The notes beneath the pieces are model-generated. The model made no database searches and had not been told where the DNA came from. It saw only the letters and a list, made by a program, of their open reading frames with translations. A program made the position numbers and the translations under genes. A DNA stretch of 64,000 bases from Acidovorax sp. MR-S7 (lineage in GTDB: Bacteria; Pseudomonadota; Gammaproteobacteria; Burkholderiales; Burkholderiaceae_C): assembly GCF_000400995.2 (NCBI RefSeq), contig NZ_DF238979.1, positions 1-64,000 on the forward strand, read 5' to 3'. Positions 62,974 to 64,000 of this stretch are shown here, piece after piece; position 1 is the stretch's first letter, and every line of letters begins with the position of its first letter.

Positions 62974-63282
62974 TCAGCGGCGTGCGAGCAGGAAGCCCAC
63001 CAGCGCGCCTACGGCCAGCGCCGCGCTGGCCACGCGCCAGGGTTCGTCGTGCGCATAGCGGTCGGCGGCGGCAGCGGCCTCCTTGGCCTGGGCGGCCGCG
63101 TCCTGCGCTGCGCGCACGGCGGAATCGCGCACGGAATGCATGCCGTCGTCCAGACGCTGGCGCAATTGCTTGATCTCCGGAATGCCGTCCAGGTCCTTGC
63201 TGGCCAGCAGGCTGCGCAGGTCGCCGACGAGGCGTTCGAGCTCGCCCTGTGCGTTGGAAATGGTTTCGGATGCGGAGGTCAT
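62974..63282 (-). CDS. DUF883 family protein (ElaB/YqjD-like)
   Basis: The 102-residue protein has a long amphipathic helix (ERLVGDLRSLLASKDLDG ... RQRLDDGMHSVRDSAV) and a C-terminal membrane anchor ending GALVGFLLARR. This is the DUF883 form, whose E. coli members tether ribosomes to the membrane in stationary phase. Start MTSASETISNAQ at 63282 with AAAGG upstream; an in-frame ATG at 63297 would add five residues. First gene of the yqjDEK-like set. Confidence 0.85.
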   Translation of the reverse strand: MTSASETISNAQGELERLVGDLRSLLASKDLDGIPEIKQLRQRLDDGMHSVRDSAVRAAQDAAAQAKEAAAAADRYAHDEPWRVASAALAVGALVGFLLARR

Positions 63283-63396
63283 AGACAAGCCTTTCATAGC
63301 AGGACATTACGGTAATACGCCGCACGCGGGGCCGGTGTAGGCGTACGCCCCATCTTAGCCAATGCAAGGCTTGGCGCCGCTGATTCTCCGCAACCC

Positions 63397-64000
63397 TCAG
63401 GGCTTACCCACCATGCCGGCCACGTGCGCGCCAATGGCCAGCGCGCTGGTCAAGCCGGGAGACTCGATGCCGAACAGGTTCACCAGGCCGGGCACGCCGT
63501 GCTCCGCCGGGCCCTGGATCAGGAAGTCGGCGGCGCTTTCGTGCGGCCCGCTGATCTTCGGGCGGATGCCCGCGTAGCCCGGGGCCAGCGCCCCGTCCTG
63601 CAGGCCCGGCCAGTACCGGCGCACTTGCGCATAGAAGCCGTCGGCCCGGCGCGGGTCCACGACCAGGTCGTCGGGACCGTCCACCCACTGCACGTCGGGG
63701 CCGAACTTGGCCTGCCCGCCCAGGTCCAGCGTGAGGTGCACGCCCAGGCCCGCGGCCTCGGGCACGGGGTAGATGAGCCGGCTGAAGGGCGCCTTGCCCG
63801 CCAGCGTGAAGTAGCTGCCCTTGGCATAGGCCGCACGCGGCACGTGGGCCGGGTCCAGCCCCTTGATGCGCCGCGCCAGGTCCGGCGCATGCAGACCTGC
63901 GGCGTTGACCACCAGCGCCGCGCGCAGGCAAGTACCGTCCTTCGCTACCAGTTCAATAGCATCCTGCGCTTGCTGTGCCTCTTCCAGGGGCGAATTCAGT
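63397..64000 (-). CDS. FAD-dependent oxidoreductase (DAO family), truncated by the window edge
   Basis: The frame is open from 64000 to the stop at 63397, giving the C-terminal 200 residues. [16 protein letters not shown] is the FAD-binding NAAG motif of D-amino-acid-oxidase-type proteins, and [20 protein letters not shown] is the conserved end, as in L-2-hydroxyglutarate oxidase-like proteins. The N terminus with the GGGIVG motif lies outside the window. Its first visible codons contain a repeat-like stretch (copy 18). Substrate unknown. Confidence 0.85.
   Translation of the reverse strand, partial: LNSPLEEAQQAQDAIELVAKDGTCLRAALVVNAAGLHAPDLARRIKGLDPAHVPRAAYAKGSYFTLAGKAPFSRLIYPVPEAAGLGVHLTLDLGGQAKFGPDVQWVDGPDDLVVDPRRADGFYAQVRRYWPGLQDGALAPGYAGIRPKISGPHESAADFLIQGPAEHGVPGLVNLFGIESPGLTSALAIGAHVAGMVGKP
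63951..63990 (-). repeat. Degenerate dispersed repeat, copy 18 (inside the FAD oxidoreductase)
   Basis: TTCAATAGCATCCTGCGCTT then GTGCCTCTTCCAGGGGCG matches the arms loosely. It is in frame and encodes [14 protein letters not shown]. Confidence 0.45.

Overview
The window looks like chromosomal DNA of a GC-rich betaproteobacterium of the Comamonadaceae (Acidovorax / Alicycliphilus / Diaphorobacter-like). This is inferred from: the smc-zipA-ligA gene order; a class I PHB operon phaC-phaA-phaB; an aceE-aceF-lpdA cluster whose E3 carries its own lipoyl domain; two orphan Bug/TctC-type binding proteins; and an abundant ~40-bp palindromic repeat that I associate with this family. I saw no rRNA, tRNA, CRISPR array, IS element, integrase or prophage. 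Gene density is high and only one gene-free gap exceeds 300 bases (1465-1798).

Layout. 1-57 is the tail of an unidentified gene, facing isocitrate lyase (aceA, 133-1464) across a bidirectional terminator. 1799-5802 is phaC-phaA-phaB, read leftwards, which turns two acetyl-CoA into polyhydroxybutyrate. 5897-9047 holds a small membrane protein, PgeF, a maleylacetoacetate isomerase / FAH-family pair (aromatic catabolism) and a Nudix hydrolase. 9051-14168 holds a class A penicillin-binding protein, a nucleotidyltransferase-fold protein, a patatin-like phospholipase and an unusual cold-shock/Excalibur membrane protein. 14172-21266 is smc-zipA-(VOC)-ligA. 21417-31398 holds a YnfA-type membrane protein, a CHASE-PAS-PAS-GGDEF-EAL protein, an ABC exporter, a membrane/repeat protein, a rhomboid protease and an MFS exporter. 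32161-37602 is a valine-catabolism locus: a LysR regulator divergent from mmsA, with an LprI-like protein, an acyl-CoA dehydrogenase, a TfoX-N protein and mmsB. 37742-47027 is mostly small housekeeping or unknown genes plus an HMG-CoA-lyase / CoA-transferase / Bug group. 47100-56672 is lpdA-aceF-aceE, divergent from a membrane histidine kinase and its FixJ/LuxR-type response regulator. 56758-63282 holds folD, an M3 oligopeptidase, a DUF4124-glutaredoxin protein, rpiA, pyrD and a yqjD/E/K-like trio. The window ends in a truncated FAD oxidoreductase.

Central carbon flux through acetyl-CoA links several blocks. Pyruvate dehydrogenase makes it, isocitrate lyase lets the cell grow on it, PhaCAB stores it, and valine and HMG/aromatic degradation feed it or propionyl-CoA. 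A short sequence motif is shared by the aceA and aceE upstream regions and may tie two of these to one regulator.

The most unusual signal is the dispersed palindromic repeat: I count 18 copies or near-copies. Most lie at gene ends, but several sit in frame inside coding sequence (pgeF, ligA, the FAD oxidoreductase), and the Ala/Pro linkers of lpdA and aceF closely resemble it. One copy looks like a transcription terminator.
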